A model generated the notes under the pieces. The model ran no database searches. It worked only from the letters and a program-made list of their open reading frames with translations, and had not been told where the DNA came from. Made by a program: the position numbers and the translations under genes. Shown here in pieces: positions 1-7,561 of a DNA stretch of 64,000 nt (position 1 is its first letter; the number at the start of each line of letters is the position of its first letter). Origin of the DNA: Pantoea dispersa (GTDB lineage: Bacteria; Pseudomonadota; Gammaproteobacteria; Enterobacterales; Enterobacteriaceae); NCBI RefSeq assembly GCF_014155765.1, contig NZ_SCKT01000001.1, forward strand, positions 744,001 through 808,000, read 5' to 3'.

Positions 1-348
1 CAACAGCGGCACCACCGGCACGTAAAGTGCCGTCAGAAACGCCGACTGGCTGCTGGAAATGGTTTGCATACCCCAGGTTTGCAATCCGTAACCGCCGGCA
101 ATCGCCACGCCAATCAGCGCACCCGCTTTGATTTCCAGCCAGGTAATGTGACGCAAATAGCGGCGAAAGAAAAAGGCCAGCAGCAGCGAGGCGGTAGCGA
201 AACGCAGCCCGACAAAAAAGAACGGCCCCGAATGCGCCATGGCGCGATGCACCACCAGAAAGGTGCCACCCCAGACCATAGTGATAAAAATAAGTACCAG
301 CTCCTGACGCGTAATACGCAGGCTGAGGCGGGAAGTGGAAGCAGACAT
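1..348 (-). CDS. EamA/DMT-family inner-membrane transporter, N-terminal part (runs off the window)
   Basis: The reverse strand is open from an ATG at 346-348 to the window edge, giving the first 116 residues. The protein starts MSASTSRLSLRITRQELVLI and continues with hydrophobic helices. It carries the EamA features VWGGTFLVVHRA in the first helix, FFVGLRFATASLLLAFFF in the second, and SSSQSAFLTALYVPVVPLL near the cut. This pattern is typical of ten-helix drug/metabolite exporters, in which the first EamA repeat begins this way. The substrate cannot be read from the sequence. It is transcribed away from wrbA, downstream of the ymdF-type gene on the same strand. Only about one third of a normal 300-residue protein is present because the window ends. 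Confidence 0.8.
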   Translation of the reverse strand, partial: MSASTSRLSLRITRQELVLIFITMVWGGTFLVVHRAMAHSGPFFFVGLRFATASLLLAFFFRRYLRHITWLEIKAGALIGVAIAGGYGLQTWGMQTISSSQSAFLTALYVPVVPLL

Positions 349-458
349 AACGCACCAGAATAGAGGACTGGCGCACATTTTTGCTGATTAGCCGGGCAAA
401 TTGCAATCATTGTAACCGCCGGGCGTACCCGGCGGCCGGGGATACCGTCACAGACGCA

Positions 459-623
459 CTATTTTTTCGCGCGGCTGCGTCCCCCCTTTTCACCTGCTTC
501 GGCAGCACGCTGCGGATCATTTCTGAAATTCCCGCCGCTGTTTTTACCGCCTTTTCGACCCGCTTCCGCGGCCCTTTCGCGATCTTCCGCGAAGTTGCCT
601 GATCCTCCACGATGTTGAGCCAT
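459..623 (-). CDS. ymdF: Small KGG-repeat stress protein (YmdF/YciG family)
   Basis: This 54-residue gene is too short to stand out as an ORF but is clear on the reverse strand. The protein begins MAQHRGGSGNFAEDRERA and contains two KGG motifs, EAGRKGGKN and EAGEKGGRS, ending in SRAKK. This is the stress-induced KGG/con-10 repeat family. In E. coli its member YmdF is also next to wrbA, and the YciG member is RpoS-dependent. There are two adjacent ATGs (624-626 and 621-623). The second leaves a usable gap to the GGAGGA ribosome site (628-633) and gives the usual MAQHRGG start. The biochemical function is not established; the protein is small, hydrophilic and probably cytoplasmic. Confidence 0.85.
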   Translation of the reverse strand: MAQHRGGSGNFAEDRERAAEAGRKGGKNSGGNFRNDPQRAAEAGEKGGRSRAKK

Positions 624-893
624 CATTTCCTCCAGGTATTGAGCATAGGTGGTGAAGACATTTCACTGCGCAAACAGTGTCAGGTCAGGTGCGTAATATC
701 TCGCCACACCCGCTTAAAGCATAGCCAATGGATGCGCACAATCAGGCACATATTCATACTTTGCAACAGATAAACCGCTTAGCATCGTTTTTATGGCGAG
801 ATATTCAGCTGAAAAACAAGCGGTTAGCGGCAGAAGTCGCAGCGCGATCTCCGTGACTGTTCAATGGCTGACCAGCATAGCGCGCAGCCTCTT

Positions 894-901
894 CTATACT
901 T
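894..901 (+). promoter_or_regulatory. Probable sigma-S -10 element of the ancestral wrbA promoter
   Basis: CTATACTT at 894-901 matches the extended RpoS -10 consensus, lies 35 bp upstream of the old wrbA ATG at 936, and has no good -35 box. E. coli wrbA is RpoS-dependent. The element insertion at 944 now separates this promoter from the wrbA body. The rest of 624-935 shows no gene. Confidence 0.5.
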
Positions 902-935
902 CTTTCTGTTCCTTACACCACAGGATGAAAACACG

Positions 936-968
936 ATGGCAAAAATTCTGGTCATCTTACTTAGCTAA
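936..968 (+). pseudogene. Orphaned 5' end of wrbA, now a ten-codon peptide ORF
   Basis: An AGGA ribosome site at 922-925 precedes an ATG at 936. The frame reads MAKILV, the usual WrbA N-terminus, then leaves homology after the core AATTCTGGT (944-952). It continues as ILLS and stops at 966-968, giving MAKILVILLS. This is the start of wrbA separated from its body by the integrated element. The matching body begins at 11789, in the same frame. Confidence 0.88.
944..952 (+). other. attL core of the wrbA element
   Basis: AATTCTGGT here is identical to the copy at 11789-11797. Upstream is host wrbA sequence (ATGGCAAA), and downstream sequence belongs to the element. Short core identity is normal for large serine recombinases. 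Confidence 0.85.
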
Positions 969-1048
969 ACAAGAACAAAGAAACTCATTGATTTTAATAT
1001 AAAAAACTCACAATAAGATTAGTGTCTCTTTTATGAGCCAGTGTGTTT

Positions 1049-2197
1049 TTAAAGGTTAGCTTGTCGCTTATTTTTGGAATAGATCATCATCTTAACTTTG
1101 AGGTAGGTAATTTCTAACGATTCTAAATTATTGAAATTGTACCTATTTTTGCTATATTTATTGAAATTATTGATATACATCTCGAACAAAGGATCATACC
1201 TTTCACTTGATACCATGCTGAAAAACTTTCCAAGCTCGTAGCTCAAAGAGCGATCTGGTAATCGTGTTGGAAGAAGATCATCGCAATCGAGATCGACTAT
1301 TTCCATCCGCTGTAGATTACTTCTTATAGCCTGTAGCATTGGTAAGAGAGCATTTTTGAACAATTTTTCCTCGTCCAAAAGATGACTTTCGGTAATTTTC
1401 GCTGAAAATAATTTTTTCAAGCTCCATAGGAGACCGTGGTAGTAATCACTGTCAAACCTCTTTTCAGACTCCTCAGTCAAAATTTCTATTTCGTCATGAA
1501 TGTCAGAGCTATCAGGTATCATCTGATCGGCAAGTAATGAGCAATAATCATTAAGGATATTTGTGATTTTGTCGCTGAGTTGCAAAAGATACTGGTAACG
1601 TTCACTTGCATACGCAAGGATTTCCTCTATGTAAATACCAAAGTGGATATCATCTTGGTCAGGTGCTGAACTGTAAATACTGACTGCGAAATCTTCGCCT
1701 TTCAACGAGTGTTCAAAAGGCCAACTGGCGAACATACGTAACTGGTTTCCGCCTCTTAGATCAGTTGGATGAGCACCAAACACTGCTCGAATTTGTTTGA
1801 AATATTTGTCGTCATCAAAATTTTGAAAATCGCTGACTTTGTTTTTGAAAATGCTCTGAACATCTTTAAAAGGCCATAATTTTGCCTTACTATCATCGAA
1901 AATCACTCGATGTAGTAATTGGATGCTTTCGTTGAGTATGTCTATTGATGATATCAAAGAATAGATTTGCATAGCTTTAACATCGATTTCATCGGACATT
2001 TCAGGGTAGTTATTTATGTATCTAACAGAGACAGAAATCCAATCCATAGCACTGCATATTGCATTCCAGAGATTTTTACCCTCTTTTGCTCGGAAATACT
2101 TACACACGAAATGATCACTGCTGTTAACGTGATCTCTGAAACTAACTATGAGTGCTGGATCTAAGTCGTTTGCATAATCGTCGAGTAAGGTGTTCAT
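1049..2197 (-). CDS. Uncharacterised AT-rich cargo protein next to attL, with a HEPN-like R-x5-H motif
   Basis: This is a 382-residue acidic protein (start MNTLLDDYANDLDPALIVSF) that I do not recognise. It has no signal peptide or clear membrane helix and looks mostly helical and cytoplasmic. Near residue 140 it reads QIRAVFGAHPTDLRGG. The R-x5-H spacing falls within the R-x4-6-H pattern of HEPN ribonucleases, but one short motif is weak evidence. The base composition is clearly more AT-rich than both the host and the rest of the element. A terminator after the tape-measure gene (2247-2281) separates it from upstream transcription, so it probably has its own promoter. A lone gene beside the att site is a common place for lysogenic-conversion or defence genes. 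Its function is unknown. Confidence 0.6.
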   Translation of the reverse strand: MNTLLDDYANDLDPALIVSFRDHVNSSDHFVCKYFRAKEGKNLWNAICSAMDWISVSVRYINNYPEMSDEIDVKAMQIYSLISSIDILNESIQLLHRVIFDDSKAKLWPFKDVQSIFKNKVSDFQNFDDDKYFKQIRAVFGAHPTDLRGGNQLRMFASWPFEHSLKGEDFAVSIYSSAPDQDDIHFGIYIEEILAYASERYQYLLQLSDKITNILNDYCSLLADQMIPDSSDIHDEIEILTEESEKRFDSDYYHGLLWSLKKLFSAKITESHLLDEEKLFKNALLPMLQAIRSNLQRMEIVDLDCDDLLPTRLPDRSLSYELGKFFSMVSSERYDPLFEMYINNFNKYSKNRYNFNNLESLEITYLKVKMMIYSKNKRQANL

Positions 2198-2246
2198 TCC
2201 TGTCTGCCTTGTGAATTTTGATAAGACTTGGTTGAGTATTAGGGCG

Positions 2247-2281
2247 TAAAAAAGCTCTCGTCGCTATGAAGCTATGAGAGC
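2247..2281 (-). terminator. Rho-independent terminator after the tape-measure gene
   Basis: Reading the reverse strand, GCTCTC (2281-2276) pairs with GAGAGC (2259-2254) around a partly paired loop and is followed by six T. It sits just after the tape-measure stop at 2288. Confidence 0.7.
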
Positions 2282-2287
2282 AAAAAA

Positions 2288-4489
2288 TCATTTTCTTTTC
2301 AGAAGCGAAGGGTTCCAGCCAACGTTGTTCCCCGTTGATTGCCATGAACCAGCGAGGCCAGTTGCAGACATCATCTGGAGTTCATGTTGTTGGTTGTAGG
2401 TATCCAGCGCTACACGTTGCATCGTTCCGTCTGGCATGGTCACGTTAAGCTGTCCATTGGAAACAACCTCGATTCGCAGAGGGGCAAACTGGATGGGTCT
2501 GTGTGCTAACAATGCTGCCTGATTCTGGAGCATGTTTGGCGACAGCATTGGGACACCGTTGTTAGGTACAGGTGCAGACTTTATACGATCATACATGCTA
2601 TCGATCCATGACCAGCCCTTGTCTACCCATGAATCTTTGATAGCGTTACCGTCATGAGTGGTCTCAGTGCCATCTTTACCGCCCCAGCCCCATTTGTCAT
2701 GGGCGAACTTCTGGAACTCTGGGATGAATTTATCAAACAGCAGATCACCGAGTTCTTTACCCATCACAACAGCGGCTGCGATACCGAACGTGCGTCCTGC
2801 TGCTGACATGATCTCACCTGTCCCGATACCCGTCATCTTACCGAATTTCGAGATACCAGCCAGAGCGAGCTTACCAGCGACCACAGCGATCAGAACGTCA
2901 AACCACTCGTTAAACACACCCGATAGCTTGGTCAGGTTCTGCTGCGTGGATTTGTCCAGACTCGAATAGAAGTTGCTCCAGCGCTCTGAAGCGAGTGATG
3001 AATAACCAGCCAGATTCATTGCGGCTGTATTGGCGTTCTCTCCAATGTCTGACAGACGATCAGCGAAGTACCCTACCGCTTTAGATACGGGTGTCAGAGT
3101 GATTCCAAGATTGTCTGCCGACTCGGTAAGCGTTTTGAACAGACGAATAATAGGGCGCTCCATCGAGTCGAAAAAGTCACGCTTAGCAAACATCATCGAA
3201 CCAGCTAACCTGCCCTGTGCAGCAATAATGTTTTCCTGCGCCATAGTCTTCTGTTGCTCAGTGGGCTTCATCACTTTGAGGCTGTCTGAGACGAATGCAC
3301 TACCGGGAACAGTTTTATAGTATTCCTTGAGTTGGCTGCTGTTCGTGAATCCGTGCAGTTTCTGGAGACCTTTGATCAGTGCAGGACTGGCGTTGACCAC
3401 CTGTAAGAAGTCCTGTCCCATAAGATGTGCGCTGGTGGCGATCTGCTGGAAAGCATAGTTAAGGCGTCCAACAGCATCTGGACTCATGCCTGTTGTATGC
3501 GCGAACACAGACTCATTTTCGAACAGTTCAGCAATCTTATCGTTGGAAAAGTTGTCAGGCATCGTCATGCGCATCTGTGCCATCTGTTCTCTGGTCAGTA
3601 GTGGATCAAGGCCATAACCGCGACTGATGGTGTCAGCTTTCTGTGTCATGCGTGTATTTTCGGCTTCATCACCATAGGCTACAACGCCCATCGTGTGGGC
3701 CTGCTGGAACTTGCCGCCGATAGTGATTGTTTCCTGTAGTGATGACAGTGCTCTGTTGAGTGCAAAGAAGCCACCAATTAAGCCTGTAGTGCCTTCTGCA
3801 AGACGTGATAACCCTACCCCAGCGTTAGATGCTTCGAGAGCCTGTAGACGGGCTGTTGCACGCTGCTGTGATGCTAAACGTTGCCCCTGTGCAAACTCAT
3901 AGTTGAGGGATCGAATACTGTTTCTGAATCCACGCATGTCTTGCGATGCAGTGTGCTCCATGCGGAGACGTTCGAGACGAGAACGGTATTCTGCTGCGCG
4001 ATTTGAATCACGAAGTTGCATCTGACCGTAAAAGCCCGATGTTAGCTGGCGCTGGTGGGCATCTTCAATTACCTGACGAAGGTTAGCTCTTGAACTTGGC
4101 TGACCAGGACGAGGGAGCGGCGGTAAAGGCGGATTCAAAGAACCGCGCACACGGTATGCATCACGGATTGCTCGACCGACTTCACGAGCAGCGTTCTGCC
4201 CTTCCCTCTGATAGCGGGTAAAAAGGCCACTGTCCGCGCCTCTGATACGGAAAGAATCAGTCAGAGCTTTGTTGATGTTACGTCCAGCAAGGGCAGCACG
4301 CTTTTCAAGTGCTTTGAACGTTGGCTCCATCAACTTTGCGCGGTTTTTGGAAAAGACTCGGTCAAGATCCTTTTCGATTCTTTTGGCTACGGGCAGGATC
4401 TGCTTTTCGAGGCGTCTTAGCCCCTTCAGAACTGTCTACTGTAAGGACATTTCGATAACGAAACTGTCCACTGTGATTTGATTCGACAT
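2288..4489 (-). pseudogene. Phage tail tape-measure protein, interrupted by an amber codon at position 18
   Basis: The main open frame encodes a long helical protein with typical tape-measure features. It has a charged Arg/Glu/Gln-rich N-terminal coiled region, a TTGLIGGFFALNRALSS segment, LMGQDFLQVVNASPALIKGL, and a hydrophobic AVVAGKLALAGISKFGKM helix. Following the frame upstream past the TTG at 4333 gives continuous tape-measure-like sequence (KGLRRLEKQILPVAKRIEKD) back to an ATG at 4489 with an AAGG ribosome site. One in-frame TAG at 4438-4436 interrupts it after MSNQITVDSFVIEMSLQ. Without that codon the product would be about 733 residues. Tape measures set tail length and chaperone tail assembly. 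No other tail gene is present. Loss of function, readthrough or internal initiation are all possible. Confidence 0.8.
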
Positions 4490-4503
4490 TATGTGGGCCT
4501 TAT

Positions 4504-4531
4504 AAAAAAAGCCCACGTGCGATACGTGAGC
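4504..4531 (-). terminator. Rho-independent terminator between the 275-residue protein gene and the tape measure
   Basis: On the reverse strand GCTCACGT (4531-4524), a 5-base loop and ACGTGGGC (4518-4511) form an eight-pair stem with one G-T pair. It is followed by seven T (4510-4504). It lies only about 15 bp before the tape-measure ATG, so that gene needs readthrough or another promoter. Confidence 0.75.
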
Positions 4532-4557
4532 TTTACAAAGTGGTCTTGATTGTGAGG

Positions 4558-5385
4558 TTACTTTTTCGCACGTTTTACGGCTTCAGAGATGAGATCTTCA
4601 AACGTTGGAATAGTGGCCAAAGCATCCCGAGCTTTTTGTTTAGCTTGAGTGAGAGCGACGGCAGCATTTTTACATTTCTGAATAAGGCGCTGTAGCTTCC
4701 GGTCGTATTCGACCTTCGAAAACTGTTTCGCCTCGTCTGAATCAGCATATGCCATAACGTTGACCACACCATGAGGTAAAAAGACAAGCGTTGATGACAA
4801 GCCACCATTGGATCGACGCTCTGCCAGACGATAACCTTCGATGTTGTAGAGGCCATCTTTCAGCATTGTATTAAAATGATACTCCCCTGCGGCGAACATG
4901 GTTTTGATCTCAGTGTGTCTCAGTTCGTAGGCCCATTTAGATTGAATCTGTGCACGGTAACGCAGTTCATCAGCTTCGAAATCTGATACTGCATCACAAG
5001 CTGCGATATGGTCTGCCGTCAGCTTTTTGATGATTGGCGTAAAGTATTCCTCAACTCTTAAACGCTGCTCAGAAGGGAAAAGCTGATCAAAGCTTTGCTG
5101 GTGGTCTTCAGCGTCCCGCTGCTGTGCCTCGCGTTGCATAGCGTTAAACAATTCTGCTTCAGCCTGTAACTTGTCGGCAATGGTGTCGTCAGTGTCTGCC
5201 TGTGTCACAGGTACAAGCTTCATCCTGCCTGTGCCTGCATCCCATTCTGAACGGAAAGAAACAACATCAACTGGTGTAGGTTCTTGTTCTGCTTGTGCAA
5301 TAGAAGCAAGAGCTTTTACATGAGCTTCTTTTTGGAGCAGTTCCGGTGACTTCTGGTCATCTGCTGTTTGTAGTGTATCGGTCAT
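4558..5385 (-). CDS. Phage-type hypothetical protein, 275 residues
   Basis: I do not recognise a named family. The protein starts MTDTLQTADDQKSPELLQKE. It has a charged, probably disordered N-terminal third rich in Gln, Glu and Asp, a central region with FPSEQRLRVEEYFTPIIKKL, a compact segment around TLVFLPHGVVNVMAYADSDE, and a Lys-rich helical C-terminus. There are no membrane segments or signal peptide. It is on the same strand as the tape measure, directly upstream of it, and ends at a strong terminator. That position suggests a tail-region accessory or chaperone-like protein, but this is inference from location only. The reverse-strand ATG at 5385 follows a short gap after the 68-residue gene upstream. 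Confidence 0.6.
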   Translation of the reverse strand: MTDTLQTADDQKSPELLQKEAHVKALASIAQAEQEPTPVDVVSFRSEWDAGTGRMKLVPVTQADTDDTIADKLQAEAELFNAMQREAQQRDAEDHQQSFDQLFPSEQRLRVEEYFTPIIKKLTADHIAACDAVSDFEADELRYRAQIQSKWAYELRHTEIKTMFAAGEYHFNTMLKDGLYNIEGYRLAERRSNGGLSSTLVFLPHGVVNVMAYADSDEAKQFSKVEYDRKLQRLIQKCKNAAVALTQAKQKARDALATIPTFEDLISEAVKRAKK

Positions 5386-5479
5386 TATCGAAATCTCATT
5401 GAATATGGTGCGTTGCAGGGATTCTTACGTAGGGTGTGGCTCGCAGGCGGTCGATCATTGCGTCAAGTTGGCTGCGTGT

Positions 5480-5686
5480 TTATTCGTAAGTCTGATGGGC
5501 CAGAGAGTCAGCTTCTTCTGGAGTAAAACGCATGAGCAGGAAGCAATCAGCGAAGGCTGAGATGAGTTCTTCAGGGCGCATGTAGATTCCACTAAAAACT
5601 TGTGCGGCTGAACCGTTCTCAAGGTCGATAATGAAACCTTTTGACAGGTCTTCAGGGTCACGCCACTGGATAAGGTTATTGTTCAT
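5480..5686 (-). CDS. Small phage-type hypothetical protein, 68 residues
   Basis: The likely start is the ATG at 5686 (MNNNLIQWRDPEDLSKGF), because GGAGG at about 5700-5694 sits at good spacing. An upstream in-frame ATG at 5746 lacks a ribosome site and would add a Pro/Ser stretch. The product is acidic, with QWRDPEDLSKGFIIDLENGS at the N-terminus and a helical C-terminus rich in Phe, Ala and Glu. No family is recognised. It is the first gene of the reverse-strand operon that follows the promoter at 6048-6076, separated from it by an unusually long leader of about 355 nt. Confidence 0.55.
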   Translation of the reverse strand: MNNNLIQWRDPEDLSKGFIIDLENGSAAQVFSGIYMRPEELISAFADCFLLMRFTPEEADSLAHQTYE

Positions 5687-6047
5687 GATGTTGCCTCCAG
5701 GCTGTGTCGAGTCTATAGGCGGCGATAACGGTAAAAGTGAGTACAAGTGCAGGGATCATTGCGGGGATACCTTATAGGGTTAGATAAAAAATTATTGTTA
5801 ACCTGATGATCGGGTTAGCGACTTAGAGAACCATTATTCGCAAAGCTGCTTATCGCCGCATCCCCGCAAAGGTACGGGAAAACAGTTTTGCACCTATCGC
5901 TACGAGGCCGCTGGAGAAACGGGAGCTGACAGGATTTAGTTGAGATGACTGCTGAAAGGCATCTTTGCGAATCTGGCTGGGGATATTTTGAGATAGGCGG
6001 TTAAGACACCGCGCTATAGATGAAGCATCAGGAAGGACTACCCTTAA
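5687..6047 (-). other. Long non-coding, structured leader in front of the 68-residue gene
   Basis: No convincing gene lies here on either strand. If transcription starts from the promoter at 6048-6076, about 355 nt of leader precede the ATG at 5686. It contains matched inverted segments: TTCGCAAAG near 5837 against CTTTGCGAA near 5968, and GCGGGGAT near 5762 against ATCCCCGC near 5860. A regulatory leader or an embedded small RNA is possible. Neither is shown. Confidence 0.35.
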
Positions 6048-6076
6048 ATATTAACATTATTGTAACATATTGTCAA
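6048..6076 (-). promoter_or_regulatory. Strong sigma-70 promoter of the element, reverse strand
   Basis: The reverse strand has TTGACA (6076-6071), a 17 bp spacer and TAATAT (6053-6048), close to consensus. It points toward the 68-residue gene and the 275-residue gene. Confidence 0.65.
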
Positions 6077-6087
6077 TATTTTAATAA
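6060..6087 (+). promoter_or_regulatory. Possible forward promoter overlapping the reverse one
   Basis: TTGTAA (6060-6065), a 16 bp spacer and TAATAA (6082-6087) could serve the secreted-protein gene at 6172. It overlaps the stronger reverse promoter, so the two would compete. Confidence 0.35.
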
Positions 6088-6171
6088 CACAAACACCCAT
6101 AAAAATGGCTAATGTATCGTGGCAACATGCCGATATCAAAAACTGTGGAAACCTACAAAAAGGAAACAGCA

Positions 6172-6492
6172 GTGAGAAAAATCATAGTTATTTTGGCATC
6201 AGCAATTTTGTTCACAGGTGCTGCACATGCTTTTGGCGAAGGTCCAGCAGAATTGCAAGAAAAGGCTGCGCGTGTAATGGCGCAGGAGATAGGCATGACA
6301 CGTGACCAGATAAATGAATTGAAGAGTGTTATTGCGGAAAACGCACCTATTGGTGATCTGAACAAATGTTCAGACTACGGTTACCTAATGGGACAAAAGA
6401 TGGGTGAGCAAATGCCATCAATGTCTGACAAAGTGACAGATGCAATACAAGATTTTGCTACTTGGGGCTGTGTTGTTAAAAACAGAGGCTGA
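6172..6492 (+). CDS. Small predicted periplasmic protein, 106 residues
   Basis: The best start is GTG at 6172, with AAGGAAAC at 6160-6167 as ribosome site. It gives a textbook signal peptide, MRKIIVILASAILFTGAAHA, with cleavage before FGEGPAEL. The earlier ATG at 6112 would put 20 extra residues in front of the signal and lacks a ribosome site. The mature part is about 86 residues, mostly helical, with two Cys (LNKCSDYGYLM and WGCVVKNRG) that could form a disulfide in the periplasm. It has repeated Met near MGQKMGEQMPSMSDK. It is the only forward gene in this part of the element and faces the reverse-strand genes. The family is not recognised. A secreted protein in a phage element suggests a lysogenic-conversion role, which is inference. 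Confidence 0.6.
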   Translation: MRKIIVILASAILFTGAAHAFGEGPAELQEKAARVMAQEIGMTRDQINELKSVIAENAPIGDLNKCSDYGYLMGQKMGEQMPSMSDKVTDAIQDFATWGCVVKNRG

Positions 6493-6500
6493 TTAGCTCT

Positions 6501-6713
6501 TTAGTAAAGTGATATTGGCAGGCTGCTGATACCTACCTTGTTACCATCTGAGTTCTGGTAGAAATAACCTGGCTCGACTGGTTGTGTGCGGAAGTAGTCA
6601 GCAGTTGCTTTTACATCCCGGAATGCACGCTGTCTTAGGATCTCACGCTGACGATCTTCTTCTGATAGGCGACGGTTGTAATCAATTTCTGATTGGGAGA
6701 TTTTGGTAGACAT
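6501..6713 (-). CDS. Small charged phage-type hypothetical protein, 70 residues
   Basis: The frame gives MSTKISQSEIDYNRRLSEED followed by RQREILRQRAFRDVKATADYF and a C-terminus with GYFYQNSDGNKVGISSLP. The first half is strongly charged and should be one amphipathic helix. No family is recognised, and there is no signal or membrane segment. It ends 8 bp from the end of the secreted-protein gene, so the two are convergent. The 243 bp upstream (6714-6956) hold no further gene that I can support; they separate it from the invertase gene, which is on the same strand. Confidence 0.45.
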   Translation of the reverse strand: MSTKISQSEIDYNRRLSEEDRQREILRQRAFRDVKATADYFRTQPVEPGYFYQNSDGNKVGISSLPISLY

Positions 6714-6956
6714 TGCAGGTAGGCCTTTTTTAATTTTTTTCTTCTGAAAAATTGGGGGATGAATTAACAGGGGGTGTGGGGAGGGTCTGAATAAAATATC
6801 TGTGGAGTCTAAATCGAGGCACTTAGAGGCTGAGAGCTTAGCGTTACCTTTCTATCGCAGAGGGACCCTGAAATATCTGCACAGATGCGCTGTGAGAGCT
6901 TCTGAGAAGGGTTCTGAACAGCGTGGGCCTCTACAGACCCGCTGTGGATTAACCTG

Positions 6957-7520
6957 TCACGATGTCGCCTGTTGCCTGAGGCGGTAAAAAGTTGCCTTGC
7001 TTATGTTCAGTTGAGACATGATGTCTTTTGGTGACATGCCAGCCTTAACCAACTGTTCAACCTGCTCTCCAGTGGCTTTAATTGGCCTGCCACAGTGAAC
7101 ACCTTCTGACTGAGCACGCTTAATGCCTGCTGTCCTACGCTCTGCAATCAGATCCTTTTCCAGTGATGCAAGTCCAGCCATCATGGTCAGCATGGCTTTC
7201 CCGACCGGGGTAGACAGGTCGAAGCCTTCACGAAGACTGATGACCTTAACGCCCTTAGCCTGTAGAAGTTCAACTGTGGACAGCACGTCGATTGTGTTAC
7301 GTCCAAGACGGTCAATGGCGACAACGATAAGTGTATCCCCTTCACGAACATATTTCAGAAGGTCACTGAACCCATGACGCTCTGACGCCTTAACACCACC
7401 CGATACAGCGGAATCACTGAACCACTTTGTTACCTGGTAACCAGCTTCAGAAATTTGCTGTTGCTGGTTTGCGATGGTCTGTTCGTTTGTTGATACACGA
7501 GCGTATCCGATTACTGACAT
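6957..7520 (-). CDS. Small serine recombinase (Pin/Hin-type DNA invertase or resolvase)
   Basis: The 187-residue protein starts MSVIGYARVSTNEQTIANQQ. It has the resolvase-family YARVS motif with the nucleophilic Ser at position 10. The conserved IDRLGRNTIDVLSTVELLQ follows, then the LTMMAGLASLEKDLIAERR segment of the long E helix, and a C-terminal helix-turn-helix (MSPKDIMSQLNISKATFYRL). Length and domain order match phage invertases such as Gin, Cin and Pin, which flip tail-fibre segments. No obvious pair of inverted crossover sites, tail-fibre gene or enhancer is visible nearby. Its target may have been lost, or it may act elsewhere. It lies just upstream of the IS copy. Confidence 0.9.
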   Translation of the reverse strand: MSVIGYARVSTNEQTIANQQQQISEAGYQVTKWFSDSAVSGGVKASERHGFSDLLKYVREGDTLIVVAIDRLGRNTIDVLSTVELLQAKGVKVISLREGFDLSTPVGKAMLTMMAGLASLEKDLIAERRTAGIKRAQSEGVHCGRPIKATGEQVEQLVKAGMSPKDIMSQLNISKATFYRLRQQATS

Positions 7521-7561
7521 GTGATAGATCCTGTCTCAAAAGTTAGTCTCATAAATATACA

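Noticed and set aside
407-610. A 67-residue reverse ORF near the left edge
   Set aside because: It is a shadow frame of the ymdF-type gene at 459-623.
2142-2345. A 67-residue reverse ORF at the end of the tape-measure gene
   Set aside because: It overlaps the tape-measure 3' end, the terminator and the cargo gene start, and has no ribosome site or family match.
6105-6305. A 66-residue forward ORF overlapping the secreted-protein gene
   Set aside because: It is a shifted frame of the secreted protein. The overlapping frame has a signal peptide and a good ribosome site.
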